From Arion vulgaris (taxonomy: Eukaryota; Mollusca; Gastropoda; Stylommatophora; Arionidae), in assembly GCA_020796225.1 (NCBI GenBank), contig CM036771.1:31502703-31566702 (forward strand): a DNA stretch of 64,000 nucleotides. Direction: 5' to 3'. Made by a program: the position numbers and the translations under genes. Every line of letters begins with the position of its first letter. Positions within the stretch are counted from its first letter, which is position 1. Positions 32,640 to 43,115 of the stretch are shown here, in pieces. The notes under the pieces were generated by a model that worked only from the letters and a program-made list of their open reading frames with translations, was not told the origin of the DNA and did not search any database.

Positions 32640-32900
32640 AAGGAGTTTTTTAAGAACCCCAGGGAAAGAACGAAGGCCAATGAATATGTAGTAGTTTGTA
32701 GGACTTTGGAGGAAGAAAAACAAATATGATCAGTAAATAGACGGAGAAAAAGTATTAGATGTTTCCAGACAAAAATTTTTTTTACTAAAGGCGAGATTCG
32801 AACCACAAAACCTTAATTTCTTACGGCACACATTGCTTAGCCCTAAAAATGAAAGTTAGTAAGTTTCAAGAACACACGTAGCTAGCTATTCTTATACTAA
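32640..32900 (-). mobile_element. SINE family F copy
   Basis: Reverse body TTTTAAGAACCCCAGGGAAA and CAGTAAATAGACGGAG, then head GCGAGATTCGAACCACAAAA (box B), TTTCTTACGGCACACATTGC and ACGTAGCTAGCTATTC. Confidence 0.78.
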
Positions 32901-33115
32901 GACTGAAAATTGGAGTAGCAAGAAAAATCAAACAACACAACAGATATATGAGTAGGCACATCAATCAAAATTGCACTGGTACGGTCAATCGCTGGACGTT
33001 GCTGGAGATATTGCGAAGGAGATCGAGAACCAAAGGAAATGTCCGGAGTGCAATGAAGATATTTCAAAACTGAAACCAGAAATACTTAGACTATGAGCGT
33101 TTTGGAAGTCAGTGT
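32895..33115 (+). mobile_element. RNase-H-type LINE fragment
   Basis: Frame RLKIGVARKIKQHNRYMSRH, then VNRWTLLEILRRRSR and AMKIFQN, parallel to 14150-14340. Short and 5'-truncated. Confidence 0.7.
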
Positions 33116-33129
33116 GTAGTACTGTGATA

Positions 33130-33545
33130 TTGCGCTGAATTGAAACACACATGAATTGGGGTGTCACATTCACGGCACGGTACACAGCGACAGTGCACTC
33201 ACTTCGTAGCACCGGCGAAGGTACCGGTTGTAATTTAGAGGATCTTAAGAATATTTTAAAGGAATTTTATTTTTTAATCTTTCTAATGAATTTTGTCCAG
33301 GCAGCGATTTTCCAGCCTGCTCTTCTGGATTTTGAGCTGCCAACGGTTGTTTTACATGATCAACATGAACACGGAACCAACGTTTTATCACCCGTCTCCG
33401 AAAGGACTAGGAACTCGATCTCACGTACACTGAGGTCAATAGTCTCTGGAAAAATATGTCGATGTCTCCACGAGGAAGCGAACCGAGTACTTTTAGACAA
33501 AAGAGGTGAGCCTCTAACCTCTACGCCACAGCGACCCACAAACTT
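33130..33545 (-). mobile_element. SINE family C copy
   Basis: Reverse copy: GTAGCACCGGCGAAGG, TTTCTAATGAATTTTGTCCA, CTCCGAAAGGACTAGGAACT, GTCTCCACGAGGAAGCGAAC (box B reverse GGTTCGC), CCTCTACGCCACAGCGACCC (head). The open frame of 134 codons here is element sequence, not a gene. Confidence 0.85.
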
Positions 33546-33589
33546 TGGGAAATAGCTGTATCTTCTTCAACATCTTTCATTTTTTTACA

Positions 33590-34075
33590 CAGGGAGATTT
33601 CAAAGCGGAGCGCTAACTCCTTAGCACCGGCGATGGTCTTCGATGTAATGTGAAAGACAATGAAAATGTGTCGAAATTTTGTTTTCAATAGTATTCCATT
33701 TCCAGTCTACATTTATGAACTTTCAACTGTTGACGGATTAGTGTAATGCATAGGCGTTAGTCTATCCACTCGGATATAAGAGGGTTGTTCGTTCAATTCC
33801 ACACTTGACGTTCTATGCGCGATGAAAGGGGTTGGCCATCCTACCTCCTGCACACTAGAAACTATAAATGTGAAGTAAATTCTTGCCATAAGGTTTGAAA
33901 AGTCTATAATAAATATTTTTTTTTAATAGGGGTTCACGAATGCTCTTAGTTTAAGCACGAGACCTAGGTTTTATCGTTCGTCTCAGATAGAAATATAAAC
34001 TCAATCTCATATACACTGAGGTAAGAGATAACTGGGGTAAATGCTCTATCGCTCAACACGGGATGTGAACAGTGT
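33590..34075 (-). mobile_element. SINE family C, split by family D
   Basis: 33590-33700 (TTAGCACCGGCGATGGTCTT) and 33935-34070 (TGCTCTTAGTTTAAGCACGA, CGTCTCAGATAG, ATACACTGAGG) are the two parts of one diverged family C copy. Confidence 0.7.
33710..33910 (+). mobile_element. SINE family D, nested
   Basis: TTGACGGATTAGTGTAATGC, TGTTCGTTCAATTCCACAC and CATCCTACCTCCTGCACACT, colinear with 29.6 kb. It sits inside the family C copy. Confidence 0.72.
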
Positions 34076-34194
34076 ACTTACATTGGAGACTTGAGACAAG
34101 TACTGTACTTGAACGCTACAGATATATTCTATTAATGTACAAGAAAGGTACAATTCGTGCTCATCGTATTGTTGTTATTATCGAGCCCTTGGGA

Positions 34195-34895
34195 AGTATG
34201 AGTTATCACCCTTTTTCTTATACAGCTTGGGGAGAGTACCGACTTTCTTATAGAGCTTGGGGAGAGTACCCGACTTTCTTGAGTAGATCTTTGAGGGGAG
34301 AGTACCTGACTTTCTTATACAGCTTGGGGAGAGTAGCCCGACTTTCTTATACGAAGCTTATGGGGAGAGTACCCGACTTTCTTATAGAGCTTGGGAGAGG
34401 TTTTTGAGCCCGACTTTCTTATACAGCAACCGACTTCAAGGGGGGAGAGTACCCGACTTTCTTATAAGCTGGGGAGAGTACCCGACTTTCTTATACAGCT
34501 TGGGGAGAGTACCCGACTTTCTTATACAGCTTGGGGAGAGTACCCGACTTTCTTATACAGCTTGGGGAGAGTACCCGACTTTCTTATACAGCTTGGGGAG
34601 AGTACCGACTTTCTTATAGAGCTTGGGGGAGAGTACCGACTTTCTTATAGAGCTTGGGGAGAGTACCCGACTTTCTTATAGAGCTTGGGGGAGAGTACCC
34701 GACTTTCTTATAGAGCTTGGGGAGAGTACCGACTTTCTTATAAGCTTGGGGAGTACGCTTCTTATAGAGTGAACCCGACTTTCTTATAGAGCTTGGGGAG
34801 AGTACCCGACTTTCTTATAGTATACAAGCTTGGTGGAGAGTACCGACTTTCTTATAGAGCTTGGGGAGAGTACCCGACTTTCATTGATAGACTCG
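34195..34895. repeat. 31-bp minisatellite
   Basis: About 21 copies of CCCGACTTTCTTATACAGCT plus TGGGGAGAGTA; variants have TAGAGCT, and the ends near 34270-34440 and 34740-34830 are ragged. Confidence 0.95.
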
Positions 34896-34964
34896 AGAAA
34901 CCTCCAACAACTCTAATAATGTAGTGCTATACTTTGTGTTGCAGAGTCTCATACTCAAGGTAGG

Positions 34965-35215
34965 GTCTTGCTCATCATCAAGTATCTTGATCACGTAGCT
35001 TGTCCCTTGCTCAGCATCGCTTTCATCACAGCCCGCCTTAAAAACTATCTGTCTCTAGCAAGTTCTCCTCCCTCCACCAGCTTCATGTACAATGCTTTTT
35101 GTCCAGCTGCCACCTTCGTCTTGGTCTCCCACTGCCTCGTAATCCAGAAACCATGTCTTCCAGTATCGTATTCTTCAAACCACAGTAACATTTAAAGTAG
35201 CCACAATACTTCATA
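34965..35215 (-). mobile_element. Possible LINE C-terminal fragment
   Basis: A minus frame reads EDMVSGLRGSGRPRRRWQL, resembling the G-R-P-R-R-R-W motif of RTE ends, with several shifts afterwards. It could instead be an unrelated frame. Confidence 0.4.
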
Positions 35216-35279
35216 TTCTGGGACATGCTGTTATTTATGAGTCAACAATTCTCCTGGTATGCAGGTCTTAGTACAAGTC

Positions 35280-35525
35280 ATGCTATAGTTAGAAATTGGG
35301 TTCAACAAATGACATAGTTCAGCCACATAAGCAGATTACTAACAGACAGTGAACTTCAAAGAGCAATGATGCTCCGATACAATGGATACAAAGCAAAAGG
35401 CCGGCCTCGCAAAAGTTGGACACTGGAGATAACAGAGGCGACGAAAGACACTATTTATGAAGCGCACACAATGGTTCGTTTTAGAAATCTCTTCTTATCC
35501 TGACGTTGTGAATTAAGAACATGAT
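35280..35525 (+). mobile_element. LINE tail, same family as 18.4 kb
   Basis: Frame FSHISRLLTDSELQRAMMLR, YNGYKAKGRPRKSWTLEITE, ATKDTIYEAHTMVRFRNLFL. Truncated. 35526-35929 has nothing recognised. Confidence 0.82.
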
Positions 35526-35929
35526 TGGAGAAAAGAAAGTAAATCGCCCAATGGGAAAAATACAATATCCAAGATAAATGTATGAAAAAAACCTAGATTC
35601 AACTGAAGAGTGAGTCATTTCTTTTATCAAAATATTTGCTGATCTTACTGCGCACATACAAGTAAGAAGCTCACACACAAAAATAAGATGGAAGAAATGA
35701 GCTGGTGACAATAAAGACAAGAAAATAAACAAAACAAGCCAACATATGTCTTGCATAAGCAAACATATGCTATATGCTGGCTGTTGATATATTTCTGTCT
35801 GTAGTTTTGCTACCTAGAAAAAACGAATAACACATGTAAGCCAACCAACAATATAACATTTACAGCAAGATAAGAGTCAATTTATTGGCAGTGAATATAT
35901 CTTCTTTCTCTTCTTCTTATATTTTATCA

Positions 35930-36420
35930 TTTACTTCTTTCTAGAAGTGTTGCGAGTAGGGTGGGGGTGTAGTGATCTTGTGTGTGCTTGCTCTAAGGCA
36001 CTTTGTAAGCTTTTATTAATTTTCCAAAGGCTGTTCTTGATGCCGTCGCTCCATCGTTTGTGTTGTCTTCCTTTTGCTCTGTACTCGTTATACTTTATTA
36101 GTGTATCTCTCTTTTGTAGTCCAAACTAGGGCATTCATGTCAGGTATCCAAAGCATTTATTCCGTTATGAAGTGCATGACCGCTTTAATATCCAATTCTT
36201 GTCTAGATTTCTTCATTTCGAATTTGGTCTCTTACTGTCACTCCTGCATTCCATCTTCATCGTTATGATTTTCCACTGATTAGTTGCTGTTATTCGACAG
36301 TATCTAAATATGGTACTTATTTGGGCTACTATTTCTTGCTGGTAGCTAGCAAGATTCATAAAGTATAACAAACAAGACATGTGGAAGATGATAGACTTTC
36401 TTATACATCTCTTATCGTCC
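35930..36420 (-). mobile_element. Degenerate LINE fragment
   Basis: Minus translation gives RWSDGIKNSLWKINKSLQSA-like and LVWTTKERYTNKV-like stretches in shifting frames, resembling RTE C-terminal regions. There are many stops. Confidence 0.5.
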
Positions 36421-36424
36421 GTGT

Positions 36425-36665
36425 GTTGCCGGGGCCCACAAGGGAGCAAAGAATAGTAACACTGTGACCTACAAGGCATGTCGTAAGAGGCGACTGAAGT
36501 GGGAACCTAGGAAGCTACCTAGCAAATATAAAGCGTTGAAATCGGATTGCTGGCCTATATATAGGCGCATAAAAAGAACAACGTACAATCGCTCTTAGGC
36601 TCAGATCACATACACATCACAAAGAGCGGTTTAACAAGTGATCGATATGGAGCTTTCGAAGAAGA
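36425..36665 (+). mobile_element. SINE-like family G copy
   Basis: GTGTTGCCGGGGCCCACAAG, GACCTACAAGGCATGTCGTA, CAAGTGATCGATATGGAG and a GAAGAAGAA tail. 36666-36879 is unassigned. Confidence 0.87.
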
Positions 36666-36884
36666 ATACATACATCTGTTATCAGTTTTCTATAACACAT
36701 TTCTGCTTCATTACATATGTGAATCTCTTTTATCCTACTCACAGACATAGGAGGATATGAAACCGTCTGGCACACAACTGGTATACACATTAAAAAATCG
36801 TTAGATATCCAAACCAAAAGGTGTTTATCCTTCACATTCAAGACAGCCAAAATGGCATGTCTGGCACAGACTAAGTGCTGTTGT

Positions 36885-37510
36885 GGAACCACTCAATTCC
36901 AGTGTTATGCTCACGTACATATACATATACAGGCAGTGGAAAAGTTATGTATGTGCTTTTGCATATAAATGTTACAGAAGAGTATTCCGTATACCATGGA
37001 CTGAGAAGAGAAGAGATAGATATATACAGAAAGAACTCAGTCAATGAAAACTGGCTGATGCTACAAATAAGAATGACGAAACACGTAAAAACAAAGTACT
37101 GTAGTTGTACACAATATAAAGACAATAACAATACACATCAACGTTTCGACCAAAAGGCCTTTATTAAGCAAAGGATACAACATGAGTGATGAATTCACTT
37201 CTTTCACAGTACACTACATATAGAATAGAAAAATAACATGCTAACGGCCAAATAAGATCAAATAAGAATGATACAATTAAAGTATTTTGGACATATCAAG
37301 AGACACGAAAGGCTGGAAAAGACCATCATGGAAGGAAGCATATCGGCAAAGAGGAGAAGAGGCACACCACAGAGAAGATGGATTCAGGATGTAACTAATG
37401 ATTTGAGCATGACCGCTGCAGAAGCAGGGCATCTGGCCTATGAGAGAGAGAAATTCCGAAGGACTGTTGGGGTGGCAAAGTTCTGCTCAGGACAAGTTAT
37501 TTGATGATGA
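36885..37510 (+). mobile_element. RTE-like LINE tail with Penelope-like insertion
   Basis: Left part: AYKCYRRVFRIPWTEKRRDR and IQKELSQ, then LADATNKND. Right part (37268-37504): IQLKYFGHIKRHERLEKTIM, RRGTPQRRWIQDVTNDLSMT, KFRRTVGVAKFCSGQVI, ending TTTGATGATGA. The two are separated by a 182-bp insert at 37077-37258. Confidence 0.87.
37077..37258. mobile_element. Penelope-like terminal fragment, nested
   Basis: Flanked by CAAATAAGAATGA on both sides (37064-37076 and 37259-37271), a clean 13-bp duplication. It contains AAACACGTAAAAACAAAGTA, AACGTTTCGACC, GGCCTTTATTAAGC and ACAGTACACTACATATAG, colinear with 19.8 kb. Confidence 0.87.
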
Positions 37511-37514
37511 CATA

Positions 37515-37523
37515 CATACATAC

Positions 37524-37565
<42 letters not shown>
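37515..37565. repeat. TA microsatellite
   Basis: A TATATATA tract of about 45 nt with CATACATA at its start, directly after the LINE tail. Confidence 0.95.
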
Positions 37566-37567
<2 letters not shown>

Positions 37568-37589
37568 GTTTGTGTGTATGTGTAAATGT

Positions 37590-37830
37590 AAAGTGCCCGG
37601 TAATATCACAATGGCTAAAGGGGTCAAATGACGAACGACTTCATTTCACCGGATGTTACCCCATATTGCTCGATCACTCTCCGTAGAAATGACGCGACAT
37701 CTGCAGATAGTATTGAACAAAACACGAAGTCCGTAGCCCCGGCAAAAATCTTAAGGTCTGGATTCGAACCCACGATCTTCGAAACGCAAGGCAACGGTTT
37801 AACCACTAAGCAATAAAGACGACAATTGGC
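37590..37830 (-). mobile_element. SINE family B copy
   Basis: Reverse: TCACCGGATGTTACCCCATA, CTCTCCGTAGAAATG, GTCTGGATTCGAACCCACGA (box B), GGTTTAACCACTAAGC (box A region). A full-length copy. Confidence 0.88.
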
Positions 37831-37849
37831 GTCACGTTAAGAAGAAGTC

Positions 37850-38110
37850 TTAAATTGAGAGTTTTTAAGCCGATGGATTGACTTCACTGCACCGGGTTTT
37901 ACCCCATATGGCTCGTTCCCTCTCCGCAGAAATGGCATGCCACCTGCCAAGAGTATTGCACAAAGCACGAACACCGTAGCTCCAGCAACAATCCTAGGGA
38001 TCTCTGGAAAAACTGTACTCGTGAACAGAACGGCGCGGTCCGGATTCGAACCCACGACCTTCGACTCACAAGGTAAAGGGCTTAACCACAGAGACCCTCT
38101 AAAGTCTTAA
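37850..38110 (-). mobile_element. SINE family B copy
   Basis: A second, better preserved reverse copy: TTTTACCCCATATGGCTCG, CAACAATCCTAGGGATCTC, CCGGATTCGAACCCACGACC, GGGCTTAACCACAGAGACCC. It lies 20 nt from the previous copy in the same orientation. Confidence 0.9.
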
Positions 38111-38184
38111 ATTATGAAAGCTAGTTGTTATATTGGGTCTATTTATAGTTACTACAAGTAAGCCCATGAAATCTGTAGCTTATC

Positions 38185-38285
38185 TCAATGTCTCTGGGTC
38201 TCAATGTCTCTGTATCTCAATGTCTCTGGGTCTCTGTGTCTCAATGTCTCTGGGTCTCTGTGTCTCAATGTCTCTGGGTCTCTGT
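38185..38285. repeat. 24-bp repeat of a SINE leader
   Basis: About four units of TCTCAATGTCTCTGGGTCTC plus TGTG, leading into the family C head GGTCTCTGTGGCGTAGAGG. The unit contains the head's own first bases. Confidence 0.88.
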
Positions 38286-38560
38286 GGCGTAGAGGGTAGG
38301 TGCTCGCCTTTCATGTTGAAAGATGCTCTGTTCGCTCTCTCGTGAAGCCATCGGGATATTTTCCCAGAGAATCCCGATCTCAGTATAGGTGAGATCGAGT
38401 TCCTAGTCCTATCTGAGACGAACGATAAAACGTAGTGCTACTACGTTCGTGTACTACAGCTGAGATCTACCTGTGTAAGAAAGAGATCGGAGCACATATG
38501 GTTACTCACCGAAGTGCAATGATGATGGTCCTATCAATCAATCAATCAATGATGGGTTAT
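38270..38560 (+). mobile_element. SINE family C copy
   Basis: Head GTCTCTGTGGCGTAGAGGGT (box A), TCTGTTCGCTCTCTCGTGAA (box B region), CATCGGGATATTTTCCCAGA, CAGCTGAGATCTACCTGTGT, ending with AATCAATCAATCAATGATGG. It lacks the central T-rich part. 38561-39074 holds nothing recognised. Confidence 0.87.
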
Positions 38561-39074
38561 TTCTGTGAAATCGTTTATAATTATTTCACCATCACTATAA
38601 TCGTTCAGGAACGACATCGCTCGTATCAACAGACAAATCTACTTTGTGCGGTACTAAAACTGGCAGTCATTATTGTAAAATTGCCGCAGTACTTCCCGGG
38701 CAATCGGTGGTTTTCAGTTCACGACAGCAAAGTATGCAAGATTCCGACAAAAATAACGTTATTCATTTTCAAACATTTTTGTCGTAATCAATATATAAGA
38801 TGCACTCCTTGACATTTCAATCACTCTGACAGATAATAGAACATGAACAAGATGATACTAGAGTATGGCATCCTGCTTATCTTTTAGACAAGCATACCAG
38901 GTGACCTACTTAATGCGATGTTAAAGCCGTGACAAGGAACCTGGCACGCTATAATATATAATTTAAGCCTGAACTTTCTTATCTAAGTGCAATGAGTTAT
39001 TGAGATGGATGTTCCATTTTTAGAAGGAAAAACGTTTTTTTGACATTTTATAAATGACGTTTGTGTGTGTGTGA

Positions 39075-39300
39075 AGCGTCTTGCCGAATGGAATAGAGCA
39101 CGGGCTATCGTTCGGGAGATCCGGGTTCAATCCCCGGTAAGGTCAAAGGTTTTTAGATGTCGGGGCATAAAGAAAATAGTAAGTTTCGCAGAAACTACAC
39201 TGACAATGTGGCCATTAAATTCCACAGGATTACATCCCCCCTGTCCAACACCGCCCTAAAAAGCGGCAGTAAAGACATTTAAAAACAATATATTTATGAA
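39075..39300 (+). mobile_element. SINE family A copy
   Basis: GCGTCTTGCCGAATGGAATA (box A), CCGGGTTCAATCCCCGGTAA (box B), AATGTGGCCATTAAATTCCA, CACCGCCCTAAAAAGCGG. It is nearly full length. Confidence 0.9.
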
Positions 39301-39394
39301 AGTCAGACATTTCAACCGTCCACATCTTTTTGAATTTCATGGAATAAAAATTGTAATTCTTTTTCTAAGAAAAAAACGAACTACAAACGCCACT

Positions 39395-39835
39395 TACTGA
39401 TTGATTGATTGATTGATAGGACAATCATCACTGCACCAGTAAGTAACCATGTGTGCTCCGAACTCTTTCTTACACAGGAAGATCTCGACGGAAAGTGCAT
39501 GAACTCCGTAGCAACGGCGATAGACCCCGATGTCATTTAGAAGATAGTAAAACTATTTTGTAGAAATTTAATTTTTCGATTTTTCTAATGAATTTTGTCA
39601 AGGCAGCGGCTTCCCAGCCTGTTCTTCACGGTTTTGAACTGAAAAGGTTTCTTTCACGTGCTCAGTTTAAACACAGGGCCTATGTTTTATAGTCCGTCTC
39701 CGATAGGACTAGTAACTCGATCTGACCTACACTTAGATCAGGAATCTCTGGAAAAATATCCCGCTGGCTCCACGAGGGAGCGAACCTAGTACCTTAGAAA
39801 CGAGAGGTGATCACCTAGCTTCTACGTCACAAAGA
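39395..39835 (-). mobile_element. SINE family C, full-length copy
   Basis: Reverse, from TGATTGATTGATTGATAGGA (3' tail) through CAGGAAGATCTCGACGG, CTAATGAATTTTGTCAAGGC, TCTCCGATAGGACTAG, GGCTCCACGAGGGAGCGAAC and CTTCTACGTCACAAAGACCC (head). It defines the family at about 430 bp. Confidence 0.9.
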
Positions 39836-39963
39836 CCCCCTTGTCATTGACAAGATCAATCACATTTTTTTACATCTGTTAATATTCGAACGATGAACGA
39901 GCATTGTTGTGATAATCTCTGGTCACAAATACTTACACAAAGCCATGCTTTAACCTTTTCTAA

Positions 39964-40225
39964 TACAGGGTGTTCAAGATAATTGCAGCCCCATTGACAG
40001 TTCGAAAGTTGCCAGGTACACATTGAGTTGTGTTTACTTACTATTTAAACCGGTTCTGACTAGCTCGTATTACGTCACATTTGTTCATCGCCCCTTCCCG
40101 CACTACAATTACACACCGTCACACAACCTTGACCTATACTACGTCATAACTGAACCTTCTCATTTTCATACATATATGCCAGATTAGCTCCATTCACAGG
40201 TTGCATTTATCTTGAACACCCTGTA
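39964..40225. mobile_element. mariner-like MITE, 262 bp
   Basis: The ends TACAGGGTGTTCAAGATAA and TTATCTTGAACACCCTGTA are perfect inverted repeats (19 nt), with TGCA continuing on both sides after one mismatch. The outer TA on each side suits a TA target-site duplication. The interior has no coding frame. Confidence 0.88.
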
Positions 40226-40424
40226 CAATGAAAGCAGCGATAGAGTAGTGGTTAGGGTACATGCTATGTAGACGCGTTTTCCTAGGATCACAATTTCCAG
40301 TTAAAGTGGAATTTTATTTTACCGATAGTAACGCCTCTTACGTCGAGCCAGCGGGAATATAGTACAAGAGGAACAACTTGAAGGTGAACGGCTTGATATT
40401 CACCTCATCACACAATGTGTCTCA

Positions 40425-40645
40425 ATGGACAAGTGGTTAAGACATTTGCCTGGCGTTCTGAAAGTTGTAGGTTCGAATCAAGATAGATTCATATGTGCAA
40501 TTTTTTCCCCGGAGATCTCTAGGATTGTTGCTGGAGTTACATAGTTTATGCTGATTGCAATAATCGTGGCAGGTGGCGTGCTATATCTGCCGAGAGGGAC
40601 GGAACCTATGTGGGAAAACCCAGTGCAATGAGTCCATCCTTTGTC
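40425..40645 (+). mobile_element. SINE family B copy
   Basis: Head TCTCAATGGACAAGTGGTTA, TGTAGGTTCGAATCAAGA (box B), GATCTCTAGGATTGTTGCTG, GTGGCAGGTGGCGTGC, GTGCAATGAGTCCATCC. 40240-40300 just upstream has another weak tRNA-like start (GATAGAGTAGTGGTTAGGGT). Confidence 0.87.
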
Positions 40646-40724
40646 TTTAGAACCTTAGTGTAGATACATTGTGTGCTGTTTATCAAAGAAAAATATGAAC
40701 CCAACACCGTATTTCCCGATATGC

Positions 40725-41060
40725 TTCATGGTATGAAAACGAGTTCTATACATTTTAAAGTACTGAAGGATATGTGGTGTCAGGTAAAAAAACGAGTTCT
40801 ATACTTTTTAAAGTACTGAAGGATATGTGGTGTGGGTCCAACAAAAAAGCAAAAGCAAGTATAACACCGCATTCCACAATACAGCACACTGCATGAAATG
40901 AAGTGTTTCATTACTTTGCACAATACAGCACACTGTATGAAATGAAGTGTTTCATTACTTTACACAATACAGCACACTGTATGAAATGAAGTGTTTCATT
41001 ACTTTACACAATACAGCACACTGCAAGAAATGAAGTGTTTCAATACCTTACACAAACAGA
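40725..41060. repeat. Two short tandem arrays (about 52 bp x2, 44 bp x4)
   Basis: ACGAGTTCTATACATTTTAA with AGTACTGAAGGATATGTGGT occurs twice (40735-40830). ACAATACAGCACACTGTATG plus AAATGAAGTGTTTCATTACTTTGC-like sequence occurs four times (40875-41060). Confidence 0.93.
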
Positions 41061-41119
41061 AGATTATGGGTAAAAATGTAAGCACCAAGTCTTCTCACTG
41101 AAATTATATGAATAAAACA

Positions 41120-41410
41120 ACGGAAACATGCAGACATAGACATCTTCTTCACCCTTCGCCCTAGGGAAGCATAGGTCAGGAAGCATAGGTCCGCAACCAA
41201 GGCCTTCCAAGCCCGCCTATCCAAGGCCATCTTTTCCAGATCTCGCCACTCTCTCCCGTTTTTGCGTTTCATCTCTAACTCCGTCTCCAGGTGTTTCTGG
41301 GTCTTTCCTTACTTCTATTGCCCTGGGGGTTCCATCAGAGAGCCTGTCTCACGATGCTGTCAGGGGTTTCCTTGAGTGTGTGTCCTATCCATCGCCACCT
41401 TCTGCTCATT
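41120..41410 (-). mobile_element. RTE-like LINE C-terminus
   Basis: The minus frame 41048-41272 reads GREWRDLEKMALDRRAWKAL, typical of RTE ends (D-R-x-x-W-x-x-L). Upstream in reverse: CTCCGTCTCCAGGTGTTTCT, which parallels 16.9 kb. 41411-41765 is A/G-rich with no feature besides exon read-through. Confidence 0.75.
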
Positions 41411-41765
41411 ATCTCCTGTTCCACCTGCCGTTGTCCTGTCCTATCCCACAGTTAGACACAGACATACATATAGAAAAACATGATGACAAATGTTCAGTGG
41501 AGAAGATGTATGATGTCAAAGAGAGTGATGGAATGTATATAGACAATAACAGTAAGATTGGCTGAAAGAAGGATGGACAAGACGATGCAAGAGAGATAGA
41601 GAGACTGAGAAAGACAGGTATGTTCATATTAAATAAGGTTACAAGAAAGACTTGGAGGAGGAGAGAGAAGAGGAGAGAGAGAGAGAGGCAGATGTATTCA
41701 GTAGGCCACAGAGAAAACTTGGACGAGGAAGAGAGAGAGAGAGGTAGAGAAGAGGGTGTACTCAC

Positions 41766-41893
41766 ATTGAGTAAGGCCACAAGTTTGGAATCTTGGAAGA
41801 CTTGCAAGAGGAAATCTGTGTGCTCTTGAGAATGGACACAGTCTGTCAGCAGCTGAATCTCTTCAAGGGAGTCAAGCACATGGGACACAGCTT
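41766..41893 (-). CDS. CASK: CASK exon: start of first L27 domain
   Basis: This exon is 128 nt, phase 1 to phase 0, 42 full codons. It reads AVSHVLDSLEEIQLLTDC and then TDFLLQVFQDSKLVALLN. It matches the CASK L27A start (AVSQVLDSLEEIHALTD, then FLHSVFQDQHLHTLLD). L27 domains pair CASK with partners such as SAP97 and Veli/LIN-7. The acceptor is TGTTCCACCAAG; the split codon G-AA gives glutamate. The donor is AAT|GTGAGT. The open frame of 185 codons that contains it (41409-41966) reads into both introns. The next exon, expected to start with an LYDKI-like motif, was not found to the left within the window. Confidence 0.93.
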
Positions 41894-41959
41894 CTTGGTG
41901 GAACAGAAAACAAAACGTATCCCCCTTAGTTTCTGCCTCATCATTTGCTGAGTTATGTT

Positions 41960-42815
41960 CTATCATATGTCAACATTGCTAGCTACTATAGCACTCCCAC
42001 TCATTACTACTACTAAACTTTGGTATATGTTCTACCATATGTCAACATTGCTAGCTACTATAGCACTCTCATTCATCACTACCATTAAACTTTGGTAAAT
42101 GTTCTATCATATGTCAACATTGCTAGCTACTATAGCACTCTCATTCATCACTACCACTAAACTTTGGTAAATGTTCTATCATATGTCAACATTGCTAGCT
42201 ACTATAGCACTCCCATTCATTACTACTACTAAACTTTGGTAAATGTTCTATCATATGTCAACATTGCTAGCTACTATAGCACTCCCACTCATTACGTCTA
42301 CTAAACTTTGGTAAATTTTCTATCATATGTCAACATTGCTAGCTACTATCATACTCCCACTCATTACGTCTACTAAACTTTGGTAAATGTTCTATCATAT
42401 GTCAACATTGCTAGCTACTATCACACTCCTATTCATTACTACTACTAAACTTTGGTAAATGTTCTATCATATGTCAACATTGCTAGCTACTATCACACTC
42501 CCATTCATCACTACCACTAAACTTTGGTAAATGTTCTATCATATGTCAACATTGCTAGCTACTATAGCACTCTCATTCATCACTACCACTAAACTTTGGT
42601 AAATGTTCTATCATATGTCAACATTGCTAGCTACTATAGCACTCTCATTCATCACTACTACTAAACTTTGGTAAATGTTCTATCATATGTCAACATTGTT
42701 AGCTACTATAGCACTCCATTCATACTACCACTAAACTTTGGTAAATGTTCTATCATATGTCAACATTGCTAGCTACTATAGCACTCCCATTCATTATTAC
42801 TACTAAAGTTTCATG
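41960..42815. repeat. 72-bp minisatellite in CASK intron
   Basis: About twelve copies containing TCTATCATATGTCAACATTG, CTAGCTACTATAGCACTCCC and ACTACTAAACTTTGGTAAATG. Copies alternate between CATCACTACCAC and CATTACTACTAC subtypes. Confidence 0.96.
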
Positions 42816-42854
42816 GTCCTAGACAAACATTGGGATCTTGGGCAGCAATGTTGC

Positions 42855-43115
42855 TCTCATCATCAAATAGTTTGTCTTGAGCAGAACTTTGCAACTCCCA
42901 ACAGTCCTTCGGAAATTCTCTCTATCATAGTCCAGATGTCCCGCTCTGCAGCCGCATGTTGAAATTATCAGTTACATCCTGTATCCATCTCTGAGGTCCA
43001 CCTTTTATGTGGACAGCCTTTTGAGCTGTGTATCCACTGTATCAGAGTACCACTGCTCTTTGAGGCGCTGTATATGTTGGTAATCTGCTTACATTTTATA
43101 TACTGATTAAACAAG
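42855..43115 (-). mobile_element. Two joined LINE tails
   Basis: 42860-42995 is the 4.6/23.6-kb tail family in reverse (TCATCAAATAGTTTGTCTTG, ACAGTCCTTCGGAAATTCTC). 43010-43110 is the 18.4/35.3-kb family in reverse (TGTATCCACTGTATCAGAGT, GTTGGTAATCTGCTTAC). Confidence 0.8.

Noticed and set aside
33151..33555. 134-codon open frame as a possible gene
   Set aside because: Its nucleotide sequence is family C SINE, found many times in the window in both orientations.
34965..35215. Host exon candidate on the minus strand (WFEEYDTGRHGFWITRQWET frame)
   Set aside because: No splice-site support, and the alternative frame shows a G-R-P-R-R-R-W motif typical of LINE ends; kept only as a weak LINE call.
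1..41765. Downstream CASK exons (rest of L27, PDZ, SH3, guanylate kinase)
   Set aside because: No minus-strand match with splice borders was seen by eye; a short exon could have been missed among the repeats.
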